A DNA stretch of 64,000 bases from Terriglobus saanensis SP1PR4 (GCF_000179915.2 NC_014963.1:248001-312000); one strand, 5' to 3'. Positions 8,357 to 18,404 are shown, numbered from the stretch's first letter. The notes: generated by a model not told the origin, from the sequence alone. A program made the numbers and translations.

Positions 8357-11300
8357 ATGTTTAAGTATATGAAAACAGCCCGCTTGTGGCTGAGCGCCCT
8401 GACGATAGCCACGACGGCTACGCTGGGTGCTGGCCATGGTTCTGCGCAGGCGATCTTTGGAGCACTGTACGGAACAGCAACAGATTCCACCGGAGCGGCG
8501 ATTCCCAATGCGACCGTGACCATTACGGATCAGCAAAAAGGCATTAGCCGGACAGTCCAGACGAATGGCACAGGAGCCTGGAGCGCTGACCACTTGATCC
8601 CGGACACCTACACGGTCAAGATCGAGTCGGGTTCCTTTGCACCTTCCACCACCACGGACATCATCGTCCACGCCGACGCTTCCCAGCAAGTAGATCAGGT
8701 CCTGCAGGTTGCGGGCAGCAATACTACGGTTTCAGTTTCGTCCGGCGATGTTCCGGCCCTGAAGACCGACCGCGCAGACGTGGCCCAGATCATGGATGAG
8801 CGCGCGGTTCAGAATCTTCCCAACCTCACGCGTAATCTGACCCAGTTTGCCCTGCTCACGCCGGGCATGCAGCACGCCAGCTTCAACATCGCTGGACCGG
8901 AGAATCCTCAGGGCGGCATCCAACTGAACTCCAATGGCTCCAACTACGGCGAACAGGGCTTCATCCTGGACGGTACGGACAATCGCGATCCCATCCTGGG
9001 CATCATCGTGATTAACCCCACGCTGGACTCCATCGCGGAGACGAAGTTCACCACACAGAACTACGACGCTGAGTTTGGCGGAGCAGCTGGCGGCATTGTG
9101 AACGTCACCACCAAGTCGGGCGGCAACAAGTTCCACGGAGACGCCTTCTGGTATCGCCACAGCGATGCGTTCTACGCGCGGAACCCCTTTACCCAGTACC
9201 AGCCGGACCCGGTCACTGGAAAGACGATCCCCAGCGAACTCTATAGCCAGTTCGGTGGTTCGATCAGCGGCCCAGTGATCAAGGACAAGACGTTCTTCTT
9301 CCTGGACTATCAGGGACTTCGCCGCCGCGTCGGTAACAGCCTGCTGCAGAACGTTCCAACGGCACTCGCGCGTAACACCTGCATCACCGGGAACGGCACC
9401 TGCGATCTCAGCCAGTACACGACCGCTCCTTTACGTAACCCGGTCACCGGCGTGACGTATCTGAACGGTCAGATTCCTACGGCTGCTCTCTCGGCCCAGG
9501 CGCGCGCAATCCTTGCGGGTCTTCCCGCACCGAACACCACCGGCGTCGGCACAACCAACAACTACGTCGCTTCGGGTAACGGACGCGTCGACGGCGATCA
9601 GGCCGACCTTCGTCTGGATCACCAGATGAGCGACAAGCTTCACCTCTTCGGACGCTATGACTATGCTCTCTTCCGCCTCGTCGGTATTCCGGTCTTCGGA
9701 GCTGCGGGTGGTGCGGGTTTTGGCATCGGCGGAACTTCGGGTCTGACGACCACGCAGAACCAGAGCGCCACGCTGGGCTTTGACTATGCTGTGACGCCGA
9801 CCTTGCTGACCGATCTGCGTGGCGGCTTCCTGAGCTATCACGTGGCGGAGAACAAGTACGATGCGGGCTCCGCGCCTGCGGCGGCTGCCGGAATTCCGAA
9901 CCTGAACGTCAATGGAGATACTTCGGGCTCTCCGACGTATGACTTCAACGAAAGCGGTATCAGCGGTTTCGGTAATCAGGGTTGCAACTGCCCTCTACTT
10001 GAGAGCGAGCAGGTCTTCCAGCTCGTCAACAACTGGACCAAGGTCTGGGGCAATCACACCCTGAAGTTCGGTGGCGATCTTCGCTATGCGAAGAACGTTC
10101 GGAACGCCAGCGATTCCAACCGCGCGGGCCGCTTCGTCTTTGCGGGCAGCAGCACGGCCACTGCGACCAGTTCGGGTCTTGATCTGGCTTCGGCTCTCTT
10201 CGGCGCAGCGGCTACCTTTCAGCGCTTCGACGTGTTTGTGAACGATCAATACAGCTATCAAAAGCGCGGTGCATTCTATGCGCAGGACTCCTGGCGTCTG
10301 ACACCCAAGTTCCAGCTGAACTACGGCGTGCGCTGGGATGTGATCTTCCCGGAGACGGTGAACGGTGCAGGTCACGGCGGATTTGCTTCGCTGCAGACTG
10401 GCGGCATTCGCGTCGCGGGTGTTGGCCCCTTCGGAACCAACGGCAATCAGAAGATGGATTACACCAACCTCGCTGGACGCATCGGCTTCACCTATCAGGT
10501 TCACCCGAACACGGTGATCCGTGGTGGCGTGGGTACGGTGTATGACACCATCGGTTACTTCGGCACCATCTACGGCAGTATCCTTTCGCACAACCTGCCG
10601 GTACAGGCGAACGAGAGTCTCTCGAACGTCGGTGCAGTCGGTGGTTTTGTCACCACGCTGGCCGCGCCGCCGGTTCGTCCGACGTCCCTCCCCATTCCGA
10701 CGAGCGGCATCATTCCGTTCCAGGATGCCTACGGTCAGCAGTTCCGCCCCGAGCGGATTCAGTTGCCGAAGGTGGACCAGTTCAACCTCACGGTGCAGCA
10801 GCAGTTCGGCAGCAACCTCACAGCGGAGATCGCGTATGTCGGCAACGTCGGCGAGCGCGTGTATCCGGGTGAAACCTACGGCTACGATCTGAACGAGCCC
10901 ACGCTGCCGACCAACGCGGTTACCTTCCGCAACGGCACGGACACGCAGGTATCGCGTCGTCCTTTCAATGGCAAGTTTGTCGGCACGTACAACGGCGCAG
11001 CAACGATCTGCTGCAGTAACAGCATGACGTCGGCTGCTCCTTCGGGCCGTGCGAACTACCACTCGTTGCAGACGAAGATCGACAAGCGCTTTGCGCACGG
11101 TCTGAGCTTCAACGCCAACTACACCTGGTCGAAGGCGATGAACTACGCCAACGATGCAGCCTTCACCAACTATCGCCAGTTCAGCTACGGTCGAAACGAT
11201 ACCAATCGCGCACAGGTCTTCGTGGTGAGCGGCGTCTACGATCTACCCTTCGGTAAGAACCGCATGTTTGCTGCGAACTCGAACCGTCTGGTGAATTCCA

Positions 11301-11845
11301 TCATCGGCGACTGGACACTGTCTGGTTCGTCGACGTGGGAAGCTGGACGTCCGTTCACGGCGACCTACGCCGAGTGCGGTCTGGACCAGGATCTCGACAC
11401 GAACGCAGGCACGAACGGTGCGACGAGCGATTGCCGCCCGAACGGAGACTCCTCTGCCTTCCAGATGAAGGCAGGCGGTCTCAACTCGGCGACACATTCA
11501 CGGCAGTACTTCGTACCGGTAGCAGCGCTGGCCAGCAATGGTGCGGTCTCGGGAGCCTTCTCCCGTCCCGCGTTTGGAACATTCGGAAGCATCGGACGCA
11601 ACACGTTCGTTGGACCGCGTGACTACTTTGCAGACGCAGCTCTGATCAAGAACGTCGGGATCACGGAGAGGGTGAAGGCACAGTTCCAGTTCCAGGCCTT
11701 CAACGTCTTCAATCACGCCGCTCTGGATATTCCTACTGCTTCCAACTCGCATTGCATCGACTGCTCCACGGGCGGCAGCATTACCAGCCTGGAGAGCAAC
11801 TCCACGATGCGCCAACTGCAGTTTGCTGCACGCCTGACGTTCTAA
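8357..11845 (+). CDS. TonB-dependent receptor, Oar-like, linked to a secreted glycosidase
   Basis: A 1162-residue outer-membrane receptor. It has a signal peptide (about 1-31), a carboxypeptidase-regulatory-like domain beginning GALYGTATDSTGAAI (about 34-115), a plug region with NLPNLTRNL and GFILDGTDNRD, and a barrel ending in LTF. The start is fixed by AGGAG seven bases upstream. It is followed by a strong terminator and then a secreted six-hairpin glycosidase, and preceded by a divergent membrane regulator. This order suggests uptake of an oligosaccharide released by that glycosidase, but the substrate is not readable and there is no SusD-like lipoprotein. Confidence 0.92.
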   Translation: MFKYMKTARLWLSALTIATTATLGAGHGSAQAIFGALYGTATDSTGAAIPNATVTITDQQKGISRTVQTNGTGAWSADHLIPDTYTVKIESGSFAPSTTTDIIVHADASQQVDQVLQVAGSNTTVSVSSGDVPALKTDRADVAQIMDERAVQNLPNLTRNLTQFALLTPGMQHASFNIAGPENPQGGIQLNSNGSNYGEQGFILDGTDNRDPILGIIVINPTLDSIAETKFTTQNYDAEFGGAAGGIVNVTTKSGGNKFHGDAFWYRHSDAFYARNPFTQYQPDPVTGKTIPSELYSQFGGSISGPVIKDKTFFFLDYQGLRRRVGNSLLQNVPTALARNTCITGNGTCDLSQYTTAPLRNPVTGVTYLNGQIPTAALSAQARAILAGLPAPNTTGVGTTNNYVASGNGRVDGDQADLRLDHQMSDKLHLFGRYDYALFRLVGIPVFGAAGGAGFGIGGTSGLTTTQNQSATLGFDYAVTPTLLTDLRGGFLSYHVAENKYDAGSAPAAAAGIPNLNVNGDTSGSPTYDFNESGISGFGNQGCNCPLLESEQVFQLVNNWTKVWGNHTLKFGGDLRYAKNVRNASDSNRAGRFVFAGSSTATATSSGLDLASALFGAAATFQRFDVFVNDQYSYQKRGAFYAQDSWRLTPKFQLNYGVRWDVIFPETVNGAGHGGFASLQTGGIRVAGVGPFGTNGNQKMDYTNLAGRIGFTYQVHPNTVIRGGVGTVYDTIGYFGTIYGSILSHNLPVQANESLSNVGAVGGFVTTLAAPPVRPTSLPIPTSGIIPFQDAYGQQFRPERIQLPKVDQFNLTVQQQFGSNLTAEIAYVGNVGERVYPGETYGYDLNEPTLPTNAVTFRNGTDTQVSRRPFNGKFVGTYNGAATICCSNSMTSAAPSGRANYHSLQTKIDKRFAHGLSFNANYTWSKAMNYANDAAFTNYRQFSYGRNDTNRAQVFVVSGVYDLPFGKNRMFAANSNRLVNSIIGDWTLSGSSTWEAGRPFTATYAECGLDQDLDTNAGTNGATSDCRPNGDSSAFQMKAGGLNSATHSRQYFVPVAALASNGAVSGAFSRPAFGTFGSIGRNTFVGPRDYFADAALIKNVGITERVKAQFQFQAFNVFNHAALDIPTASNSHCIDCSTGGSITSLESNSTMRQLQFAARLTF

Positions 11846-11861
11846 AAAGTGCCTCCTGAAT

Positions 11862-11892
11862 GGGGCTGCCACAACGGCAGCCCCAAATTTTT
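11862..11892 (+). terminator. Intrinsic terminator after the second receptor gene
   Basis: A 9-base perfect stem GGGGCTGCC/GGCAGCCCC around acaac, followed by AAATTTTT. It is placed 16 bases after the receptor stop codon, so the downstream glycosidase is either read through at a reduced level or has its own promoter. Confidence 0.88.
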
Positions 11893-11947
11893 GCGGTAAC
11901 AAGTTTTGAGTTTGAATGATGCGATGGGTTCAACCCATCGAAGGATT

Positions 11948-14506
11948 ATGAACGTGCGACTGCTCTCTACTGCTTCCCTCCGTGCTCTCTGCCTTGCGTC
12001 TGCATTTTCCGCCGCGCTCGTAAGCGCCTTCGCGCAGCAAAGCCTGCCTGTAGCGCAGTTGTCGTCCGTCGATCACTTTGACCTCGGCGAGAATCCCCTG
12101 ACAATCCGCCAGCCTGCGCAGGCTAATCGGCCTTTCAGCGTGACGGGACAGCGCGGCGCCATCATTGGACAGCAGGATGGCACGTTCGAGCTATGGCTGT
12201 TGCCCACGAAGATTCTGCATAACGCACGTCTGACCGCGCAGCTCGACGGCTACGGTGCTGTGATTGATATGAACCAGCAGGCGTCGACGATCGAGGTGCA
12301 TCCGGATCACACGACGATCACGCTTGCGCACGCGGCCATCACAATAAAAGAGCATCTCTTTATTCCACGAAGCGCAACGACAGGTGTTGCGTCCGCGATG
12401 GTGCTGCTTGAAATACACTCCGTGCGCCCCGCGCAGATCACGCTGAGCTTTGAGCCTTCGCTCGAACGGCAGTGGCCCGCGCCGAACTTCGGACGTCCCG
12501 GCGCAGGCTGGGTTCCTATGGGTAACGGCGGAGCGTTTCAACTGGAGAGCGACAACCCGAACTTCTACGGCATGGTGGCCATGCCTGGCAGTACACCCGG
12601 CTTGGTTCGTCCCTTCCAGGAAGCACCCAAGAGCGAGTCTCTCAGCTTCCACATCGCCTTCGATCCCGCGAAGGACAGCGGCAGGTACTTTCCTCTACTC
12701 GCGGCGGTGACGGATGCGAGCGCCGTTCCGGTGGAGAACGGCAAAGCGAAGATGCGGTCTGCTATCGCAGACGCGAGCGCGAATGTGGAGAAGCTGTATC
12801 GCTCCACGGCGGACTTCTACGCGCACTTCTTCGACACGAGGCTCGTGGTCGAAACTCCGGATGCGCGTTTCAATGACGCGATGCGCTGGGCAGAGGTGTC
12901 GATCGAGCAATCGAAGGTGGCGACGTCTTCCGGCAGCGGCCTTGCTGGCGGATGGTTTATTTCTGGAGACTCCGCGCGTCCTGGCTTCGGTTGGTTCTTC
13001 GGCCGCGACACGCTCTTCACGCTCTATGCGGTGAATAGCTACGGCGACTTTGCGCTAAGCCGTGAGTCCATGGACTTCCTCCTGGCGCACCAGCGCGAAG
13101 ACGGCAAGATGATGCACGAGTACTCACAGACGGCGGATCTTCTGGACTGGAAGAGCCTTCCGTATCTTTATGCGGCAGCGGACTCCACGCCGCTCTTTGT
13201 GATGCAGATGGCGGACTACGTTCGTGCAAGCGGCGACACGGCATACCTTAAGCAGCATTGGGACAACGTGAAGCGCGCCTACGCCTTCACCCGAGCACAC
13301 ACGACACGTGGCGTCTACGACAACACGCAGGGAACCGGATGGGTAGAAGAGTGGGTGCCGAAGGCTCCCTTTCAGGAGGTCTATCTCGCGGCTCTGGATC
13401 AGCAATCGAGCGCCGCGATGGCGGAGCTTTCGACGCGCATGGGCGAGACCGATCTCGCGACGCAGGCGAAGGACACGGCAGTTACAATCGAGAAGCAGCT
13501 TGCCGAGTTCCATAACGATGGCGGCTTTTATAACTTCAGCCGCAATCAGGACGGAAGCTTCGACACACAGCCTACTGTCTTTCCGTCAGTCGCATGGTGG
13601 GATGGTGGCCTGAAGCTTCCGCAGGCCGACGCGCAGCTTTCACGCTGGGCGGGCCATAAGTTTTCAACGGACTGGGGTATGCGATCCATGGAGACCGGCG
13701 CTGCCACCTACGATCCCATCAGTTATCACCACGGTTCAGTATGGCCGCTCTACACAGGATGGACGGCGATGGCGCAGTATCGCAACAGCAAGCCGCTGGC
13801 AGCGTATGCGGACCTGGAGCAGAACATCGCGTTGACGTGGCTGCAGGATCCCGGCGCGATCACGGAAGTGCTCTCGGGCGAGTTCTACCAGCCGCTGGGA
13901 CGTTCGAGTTCGCATCAACTCTGGTCCTCCGCGATGACGCTGACGCCTGCTGTGCGCGGCTTGTTTGGCGTGGAGATCGATGTGCCACGCCACTTGCTGC
14001 ATCTCTCTCCCCAACTTCCCGCGGACTGGCACGAGGCCAAGCTGCACCACATTGCCTTCGGCGAAGCCATGCTGGACATCACGATGCATCGTCGTGGAGA
14101 GCATCTTGATCTGGAGGTCGTCAGCGATAAATCGACGGTGCTCTGCATTCAGACGGAGGCTGTTCTGGATACAAAACGTGAGTGCAAGAGCGCAACTACA
14201 ACGCGCCACCACGTCACGCTGAAGCTGCCCGCTTTTGAAGTCGCTCTTGCGCCGCAGATCGCGGTGCCGGGCGAGACGACGCAGCAGTGGAAGGTGACGC
14301 AGGAAGAGCGCACCGAGCGCGGCCTGAAACTCACGTTGGAAGGCCCCTCGGGATCGACGCAACTGCTGCACCTGCGTCGCAATGGAAACGCGAGTCGCGT
14401 GCCCATGTTGAAAGGCGCGCAGATGGTTGGCGATAACCTTCTGGTGATGGCGCCGGTTACAACTGCAGGAGAGTATGCCCAGCAGGAAGTCGAGCTGAAG
14501 TGGTAG
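11948..14506 (+). CDS. Secreted six-hairpin (alpha/alpha)6 glycosidase, amylo-alpha-1,6-glucosidase-like
   Basis: An 852-residue exported protein with a signal peptide ending near SAFAQQ (about residue 30), a beta-rich N-terminal domain (about 40-280) and an (alpha/alpha)6 toroid. The core shows GWFFGRDTLFTLYA, a DGKMMHEYSQTAD segment, GTGWVEEWVPK and YHHGSVWPLYTGW, the aromatic/acidic signatures of glycogen-debranching and GH63-like glycosidases. It probably hydrolyses an alpha-linked oligo- or polysaccharide in the periplasm or outside. The ATG at 11948 was chosen over one at 11906 because GAAGG precedes it and the signal peptide starts there. It forms a likely functional unit with the receptor upstream. 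The exact GH family cannot be fixed by eye. Confidence 0.8.
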   Translation: MNVRLLSTASLRALCLASAFSAALVSAFAQQSLPVAQLSSVDHFDLGENPLTIRQPAQANRPFSVTGQRGAIIGQQDGTFELWLLPTKILHNARLTAQLDGYGAVIDMNQQASTIEVHPDHTTITLAHAAITIKEHLFIPRSATTGVASAMVLLEIHSVRPAQITLSFEPSLERQWPAPNFGRPGAGWVPMGNGGAFQLESDNPNFYGMVAMPGSTPGLVRPFQEAPKSESLSFHIAFDPAKDSGRYFPLLAAVTDASAVPVENGKAKMRSAIADASANVEKLYRSTADFYAHFFDTRLVVETPDARFNDAMRWAEVSIEQSKVATSSGSGLAGGWFISGDSARPGFGWFFGRDTLFTLYAVNSYGDFALSRESMDFLLAHQREDGKMMHEYSQTADLLDWKSLPYLYAAADSTPLFVMQMADYVRASGDTAYLKQHWDNVKRAYAFTRAHTTRGVYDNTQGTGWVEEWVPKAPFQEVYLAALDQQSSAAMAELSTRMGETDLATQAKDTAVTIEKQLAEFHNDGGFYNFSRNQDGSFDTQPTVFPSVAWWDGGLKLPQADAQLSRWAGHKFSTDWGMRSMETGAATYDPISYHHGSVWPLYTGWTAMAQYRNSKPLAAYADLEQNIALTWLQDPGAITEVLSGEFYQPLGRSSSHQLWSSAMTLTPAVRGLFGVEIDVPRHLLHLSPQLPADWHEAKLHHIAFGEAMLDITMHRRGEHLDLEVVSDKSTVLCIQTEAVLDTKRECKSATTTRHHVTLKLPAFEVALAPQIAVPGETTQQWKVTQEERTERGLKLTLEGPSGSTQLLHLRRNGNASRVPMLKGAQMVGDNLLVMAPVTTAGEYAQQEVELKW

Positions 14507-14601
14507 CTGGCGCCGCGACGTGCCTTGCGCTGCAGGATTACGTATACTAGTAGCTGTTCGGGCTGCATCCGCGTATCTCACGGAGCGGCACTGGGGATCC
14601 A

Positions 14602-15504
14602 ATGAGTCTGATTCAACCCGGTATGCAGGGGCACAGCATGAGCGCGCGTAAAACAACCCCGCAAAGCCTGCAGGACCAGAAGCGACGCCAAACTCCCATC
14701 ACAGCACTGACAGCCTATGACTACGCTACCGCGCGTCTTGTCGACGAAGCTGGCATCGATCTTCTTCTCGTCGGCGACTCTCTGGGCATGGCCGTTCTCG
14801 GCTATGAGTCCACGCTACCCGTTACGATGGAAGAGATGCTGCATCACACACGTGCCGTTCGCCGCGCCGTGCACAGTGCGCTTCTCGTCGCAGATATGCC
14901 TTATGGCAGCTATCACCTTGGCACGGAAGACGCTGTGCGCAACGCCATGCGCTTAGTAAAAGAAGCTGGCGCGGAGGCGGTCAAGATCGAAGGCGGCTCG
15001 GAGCGCGTGCATCTTGTCGCGGCAATGACGTCGGTGGAGATCCCCGTCGTCGGTCACATCGGCCTCACGCCGCAGTCGGTGCATCGCACCGGTGGATACA
15101 AGGTGCAAGGCCGCACCCTGGCGGCGGTTGAAACGCTCTGCGAAGATGCGCTTCTTCTGCAGCAGGCGGGTGCGATTGCGATTGTGCTCGAAGGCGTTCC
15201 GCGCGAGGTCGCCACACGCATTACGGCTAGCCTGGAGATTCCTACCATCGGCATCGGCGCGGGGCCTGAGTGCGACGGCCAGATCCTCGTCTTTCACGAT
15301 CTCTTCCAACTTACCTTCAACCACACGCCAAAGTTTGTTCGAAGTTTTGGAGACGCTGGTGAACTCTTTCGCAGTGGCCTCGAAGCATATCGCGAAGCTG
15401 TCACTGCGAAAACTTTTCCCAACGATACAGAGAGCTATCACCTCTCGCACGACGTGCTGCAGGAACTGAACGAGCCAGATCTCGTACCCGCGAAGAGGCG
15501 CTAA
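14602..15504 (+). CDS. panB: 3-methyl-2-oxobutanoate hydroxymethyltransferase
   Basis: First committed step of pantothenate synthesis: transfers a hydroxymethyl group from methylene-tetrahydrofolate to ketoisovalerate, giving ketopantoate, in the cytoplasm. The TIM-barrel shows LTAYDYATA, the metal-binding LLVGDSLGM, VADMPYGSY, VKIEGG, GHIGLTPQS and VLEGVP with the catalytic glutamate; the 300-residue length is a little above normal. The extra 12-17 N-terminal residues suggest the true start could be an ATG at 14623 or 14638. It heads an operon with panC three bases downstream, then coaBC and panD. Confidence 0.97.
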   Translation: MSLIQPGMQGHSMSARKTTPQSLQDQKRRQTPITALTAYDYATARLVDEAGIDLLLVGDSLGMAVLGYESTLPVTMEEMLHHTRAVRRAVHSALLVADMPYGSYHLGTEDAVRNAMRLVKEAGAEAVKIEGGSERVHLVAAMTSVEIPVVGHIGLTPQSVHRTGGYKVQGRTLAAVETLCEDALLLQQAGAIAIVLEGVPREVATRITASLEIPTIGIGAGPECDGQILVFHDLFQLTFNHTPKFVRSFGDAGELFRSGLEAYREAVTAKTFPNDTESYHLSHDVLQELNEPDLVPAKRR

Positions 15505-15507
15505 GCC

Positions 15508-16368
15508 ATGCGTATTCTCCTTACCGTTGCGGAACTGCGCGCGGCGCGCTCTGAACTGCTGCAGCGCGATGCCACGGCGACGCTCGGTCTCGTTCCGACG
15601 ATGGGCGCACTGCATGACGGGCATCTCGCGCTCGTTCGTGCTGCAAAAGAGCGCTGTCGTTTTGTGGCCGTCTCCATCTTCGTCAACCCGCTTCAGTTTG
15701 GCCCCAGTGAAGACTTCTCTCACTATCCCAGGACCTTCGATCAGGACTGCACATTGCTTCTAAAAGAAGGTGTGGACCTGGTCTTCGCTCCGGCAGCGGA
15801 AGAATTGGTTCCCGCGCACGCAACCACTTTTATTCAAGTCGGTGGCATCGGGGATCGACTTGACGGTAAGTCGCGACCGGGCCACTTTCGTGGTGTCACC
15901 ACGATCGTTGGAAAGCTCTTTCACGTCGTCGCTCCGCATGCGGCCTTCTTCGGGCAAAAGGACGCAGCGCAGGTGGCTGTGCTGCGCGCGATGGTACGCG
16001 ATCTCAACTTCGATCTCGATCTGGTCGTCTGTCCCACGGTGCGCGAGCCGGATGGTCTAGCGCTGAGTTCGCGCAACCGCTATCTCAGCGCCGAAGAGCG
16101 TATCCATGCTCTGGCTCTCTCTCGAGCTCTGCAGTCCATCGCTTCGATGAGCGTTCAGGAGAAAGATGCGCGCGTTCTGCAGGAACATCTTCGTTCCTGC
16201 CTTGCGGCTGCCGAGGGCATTCGTCTCGACTATGCCGAGGTCGTCGATCCTCGGACGCTCGAAGCGATCACCACGATGCACAAAGGCGCGCTCGTAGCGG
16301 TTGCTGCCTATGTTGGCAAGACCCGCCTGATCGACAACATTGTTCTGCCCTCGGGGAACACGCCATGA
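15508..16368 (+). CDS. panC: Pantothenate synthetase (pantoate-beta-alanine ligase)
   Basis: ATP-dependent ligation of pantoate and beta-alanine to pantothenate. The HIGH-type ATP site reads MGALHDGHLALV near residue 32. FVNPLQF, the pantoate-site SRPGHFRGVTT, FGQKDAAQV and LSSRNRYLS all match the family. The 286-residue length is typical. It starts three bases after panB, and its stop overlaps the coaBC start by four bases (ATGA), indicating translational coupling inside one operon. Confidence 0.97.
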   Translation: MRILLTVAELRAARSELLQRDATATLGLVPTMGALHDGHLALVRAAKERCRFVAVSIFVNPLQFGPSEDFSHYPRTFDQDCTLLLKEGVDLVFAPAAEELVPAHATTFIQVGGIGDRLDGKSRPGHFRGVTTIVGKLFHVVAPHAAFFGQKDAAQVAVLRAMVRDLNFDLDLVVCPTVREPDGLALSSRNRYLSAEERIHALALSRALQSIASMSVQEKDARVLQEHLRSCLAAAEGIRLDYAEVVDPRTLEAITTMHKGALVAVAAYVGKTRLIDNIVLPSGNTP

Positions 16369-17609
16369 ACATTCTTCTCGCAGTGACCGGCGGGATCGCC
16401 GCGTATAAGGCCGCTGAACTAACCCGCGAACTTCAGCGTCGGCTGATCAGCGTGCAGGTCGTCATGACTCCGTCGGCGGAGGAGTTTGTCCGCCCGCTCA
16501 CGTTCGCCGCACTTACCGGCAAGCAGGTTTTGACTTCACTGTGGCAGCCCGCTGTGGAAGGGAGTGACGAGTTCTCCATCGAACACATCGCCGTCGCTCA
16601 TTCCATCGACGCGCTCGTGGTTGCGCCCGCAACCGCGGACAGCCTTGCGAAGATGGCACACGGCATCGCGGACAATCTCTTCCTCAACATCTTTCTGGCG
16701 ACGAAGGCTCCCGTGATCGTCGCCCCCGCGATGAATGTGAATATGTGGGAACATCCCGCGACGCAGGCCAACCTTCAACTGTTGCGTCGAAGGGGCGTCC
16801 TCATCGTGGAGCCGGATGCGGGCTATCTCGCGTGCGGCATGATAGGCGGCGGCCGATTGGCAGAGGTCACGCATATCGCGGACGAAGTAACACGCCTGCT
16901 TACGGTCAAAAGCGACCTCTCTACGGAGACGGTGCTCATCACGGCAGGCGGAACGCAAGAGCCCATCGACCCTGTTCGTTACATCGGCAATCGCTCCAGC
17001 GGCAAGATGGGGCACGCGCTCGCGCAGGCAGCCATGGATCGTGGCGCACGCGTGATTCTTGTGACTGCATCGGGAGAGTCCGCGCCAGCTACATCCGAAG
17101 TGATCCGCGTTCGTACTGCGGAAGAGATGCGTCGCGCAGTCCTGGATCGTCTGCCGGATGCGACAGTGGTCATCAAAGCCGCCGCCGTTTCGGACTATCG
17201 CGTAAGCGATCCATCTTCTCAAAAAGTGAAACGGTCCGGCGCGCTAACGCTTCAGCTCGAACCAACGGGAGACATTGCCCACGCGGTCGCAGCACAGCGC
17301 CAGCCCGGTACACTTGTGATCGCCTTCGCAGCAGAGACGGAAGATCTACTCACGCGGGCACGGCGCAAACTCGTAGAAAAGAACGTGGATGCCATCGTGG
17401 CTAACGATGTCTCCCAGCCGGGAATTGGCTTCGATGCGGAGGACAATGCGGGATTCTTCCTTACTCCTTATGAAGAGATTCCTCTGTCTCGTTCCAGTAA
17501 GCGTGAGATGGCGCATCGCATTCTGGACGAGCTTCTCCGCCTGCGAACGCATCAGAAAACGGATCGATCGGAAGCAGGCGGGAACTTAGCTGCAACAGAA
17601 AGTCACTAA
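16365..17609 (+). CDS. coaBC: Bifunctional phosphopantothenoylcysteine decarboxylase / phosphopantothenate-cysteine ligase
   Basis: Turns 4'-phosphopantothenate and cysteine into 4'-phosphopantetheine. The N-terminal flavodoxin-like CoaC part (about 1-180) has the active-site histidine in SIEHIAVAH, the APAMNVNMW motif and the LACGMIGGGR cysteine loop. The CoaB part (about 185-390) has ITAGGTQEPIDPVRYIGNRS, KAAAVSDYR and the lysine motif SQKVKRSG. The 414-residue length is normal, with a short variable tail. It overlaps panC by four bases and precedes panD by four bases. No pantothenate kinase or panE is in the operon. Confidence 0.97.
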   Translation: MNILLAVTGGIAAYKAAELTRELQRRLISVQVVMTPSAEEFVRPLTFAALTGKQVLTSLWQPAVEGSDEFSIEHIAVAHSIDALVVAPATADSLAKMAHGIADNLFLNIFLATKAPVIVAPAMNVNMWEHPATQANLQLLRRRGVLIVEPDAGYLACGMIGGGRLAEVTHIADEVTRLLTVKSDLSTETVLITAGGTQEPIDPVRYIGNRSSGKMGHALAQAAMDRGARVILVTASGESAPATSEVIRVRTAEEMRRAVLDRLPDATVVIKAAAVSDYRVSDPSSQKVKRSGALTLQLEPTGDIAHAVAAQRQPGTLVIAFAAETEDLLTRARRKLVEKNVDAIVANDVSQPGIGFDAEDNAGFFLTPYEEIPLSRSSKREMAHRILDELLRLRTHQKTDRSEAGGNLAATESH

Positions 17610-17613
17610 CACT

Positions 17614-18036
17614 ATGCTGAGAAATTTTCTTCGCTCCAAAATTCACGGCGCCGTCGTAACCGAAGCCAATACGGCGTACGTCGGCTCGCTTGCGATCGAT
17701 GAAGATCTTATGGACCTTGCAGGGATCCAGGAGAATGAAGTGGTCCACATCGCGAACGTCAGTAATGGCGAGCGACTTACAACGTATGCGATCCGTGCTC
17801 CGCGTGGATCGCGCGTAATCTGCGCGAACGGTGCGGCGGCCCACAGGGTTTCTGTGGGAGACAAGATTATTATCTTTGTCTTCGGCTGGTATGACGAAAG
17901 GGAAGCGGCGCAACATCATCCTGCGCTTGTGTTTGTCGATCGCGAAAATAAAGCCACCCACCGTCCTCTTCGTGAGGATCACGCACAGACCGCTGAAGAG
18001 ATCGCAACCGCAGAAGAACTTATCTTTCTTTCCTGA
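17614..18036 (+). CDS. panD: Aspartate 1-decarboxylase proenzyme
   Basis: Supplies beta-alanine for pantothenate synthesis. The zymogen self-cleaves between Gly24 and Ser25 to form the pyruvoyl cofactor; here residues 22-26 read YVGSL, exactly at the canonical position. Other family elements are IHGAVVTEA at the N-terminus, RGSRVICANGAAAH (substrate and oxyanion region) and DKIIIFVFGWYD. The 140-residue length is slightly longer than the E. coli enzyme because of a polar tail. It is the last gene of the panB-panC-coaBC-panD operon. Confidence 0.97.
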   Translation: MLRNFLRSKIHGAVVTEANTAYVGSLAIDEDLMDLAGIQENEVVHIANVSNGERLTTYAIRAPRGSRVICANGAAAHRVSVGDKIIIFVFGWYDEREAAQHHPALVFVDRENKATHRPLREDHAQTAEEIATAEELIFLS

Positions 18037-18404
18037 ATTGGTTTTGCTTAAGGCATCACGCCGTGTCATATTACGGCAATGCATTCATATCGCTGCACGG
18101 TCTAAGGCAAACGTCCTAGTGGTTTCTAAGTAGATAAAAATTCAGTAAAAACTTTAATGAAATTTTAGAGACTTTCTGTAGTTAAATCTCGTCAAAGGTT
18201 GCAAGACAAAACAGCTCACTTATGCCTTGCATAGATGCAGTTCTAACTGCACACGCGGTATTTTTTGTTGCGGCTCGGCCACTTAGTTATCTCCCCCGGT
18301 CGTTCATTACGAAGAGCGAGAAAGATCCCTATCTCTCGCCGCGTATCTCATAAAACTGCGTTGCGAGACGACGCTTAACAGAAGTTTCATTTGGAGGCAG
18401 ACCC
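18037..18404. promoter_or_regulatory. Non-coding region upstream of the third TonB-dependent receptor
   Basis: 368 bases without a recognisable gene. The part around 18120-18195 is distinctly AT-rich against the surrounding sequence and is the best candidate for the receptor promoter. A perfect GGAGG lies at 18391-18395, nine bases before the receptor ATG. No terminator for the pan operon, riboswitch or RNA gene was recognised. Confidence 0.4.

Noticed and set aside
9995-11098. Minus-strand frame of 367 codons inside the second receptor gene
   Set aside because: Arg-rich composition without domains; the plus strand encodes a clear receptor.
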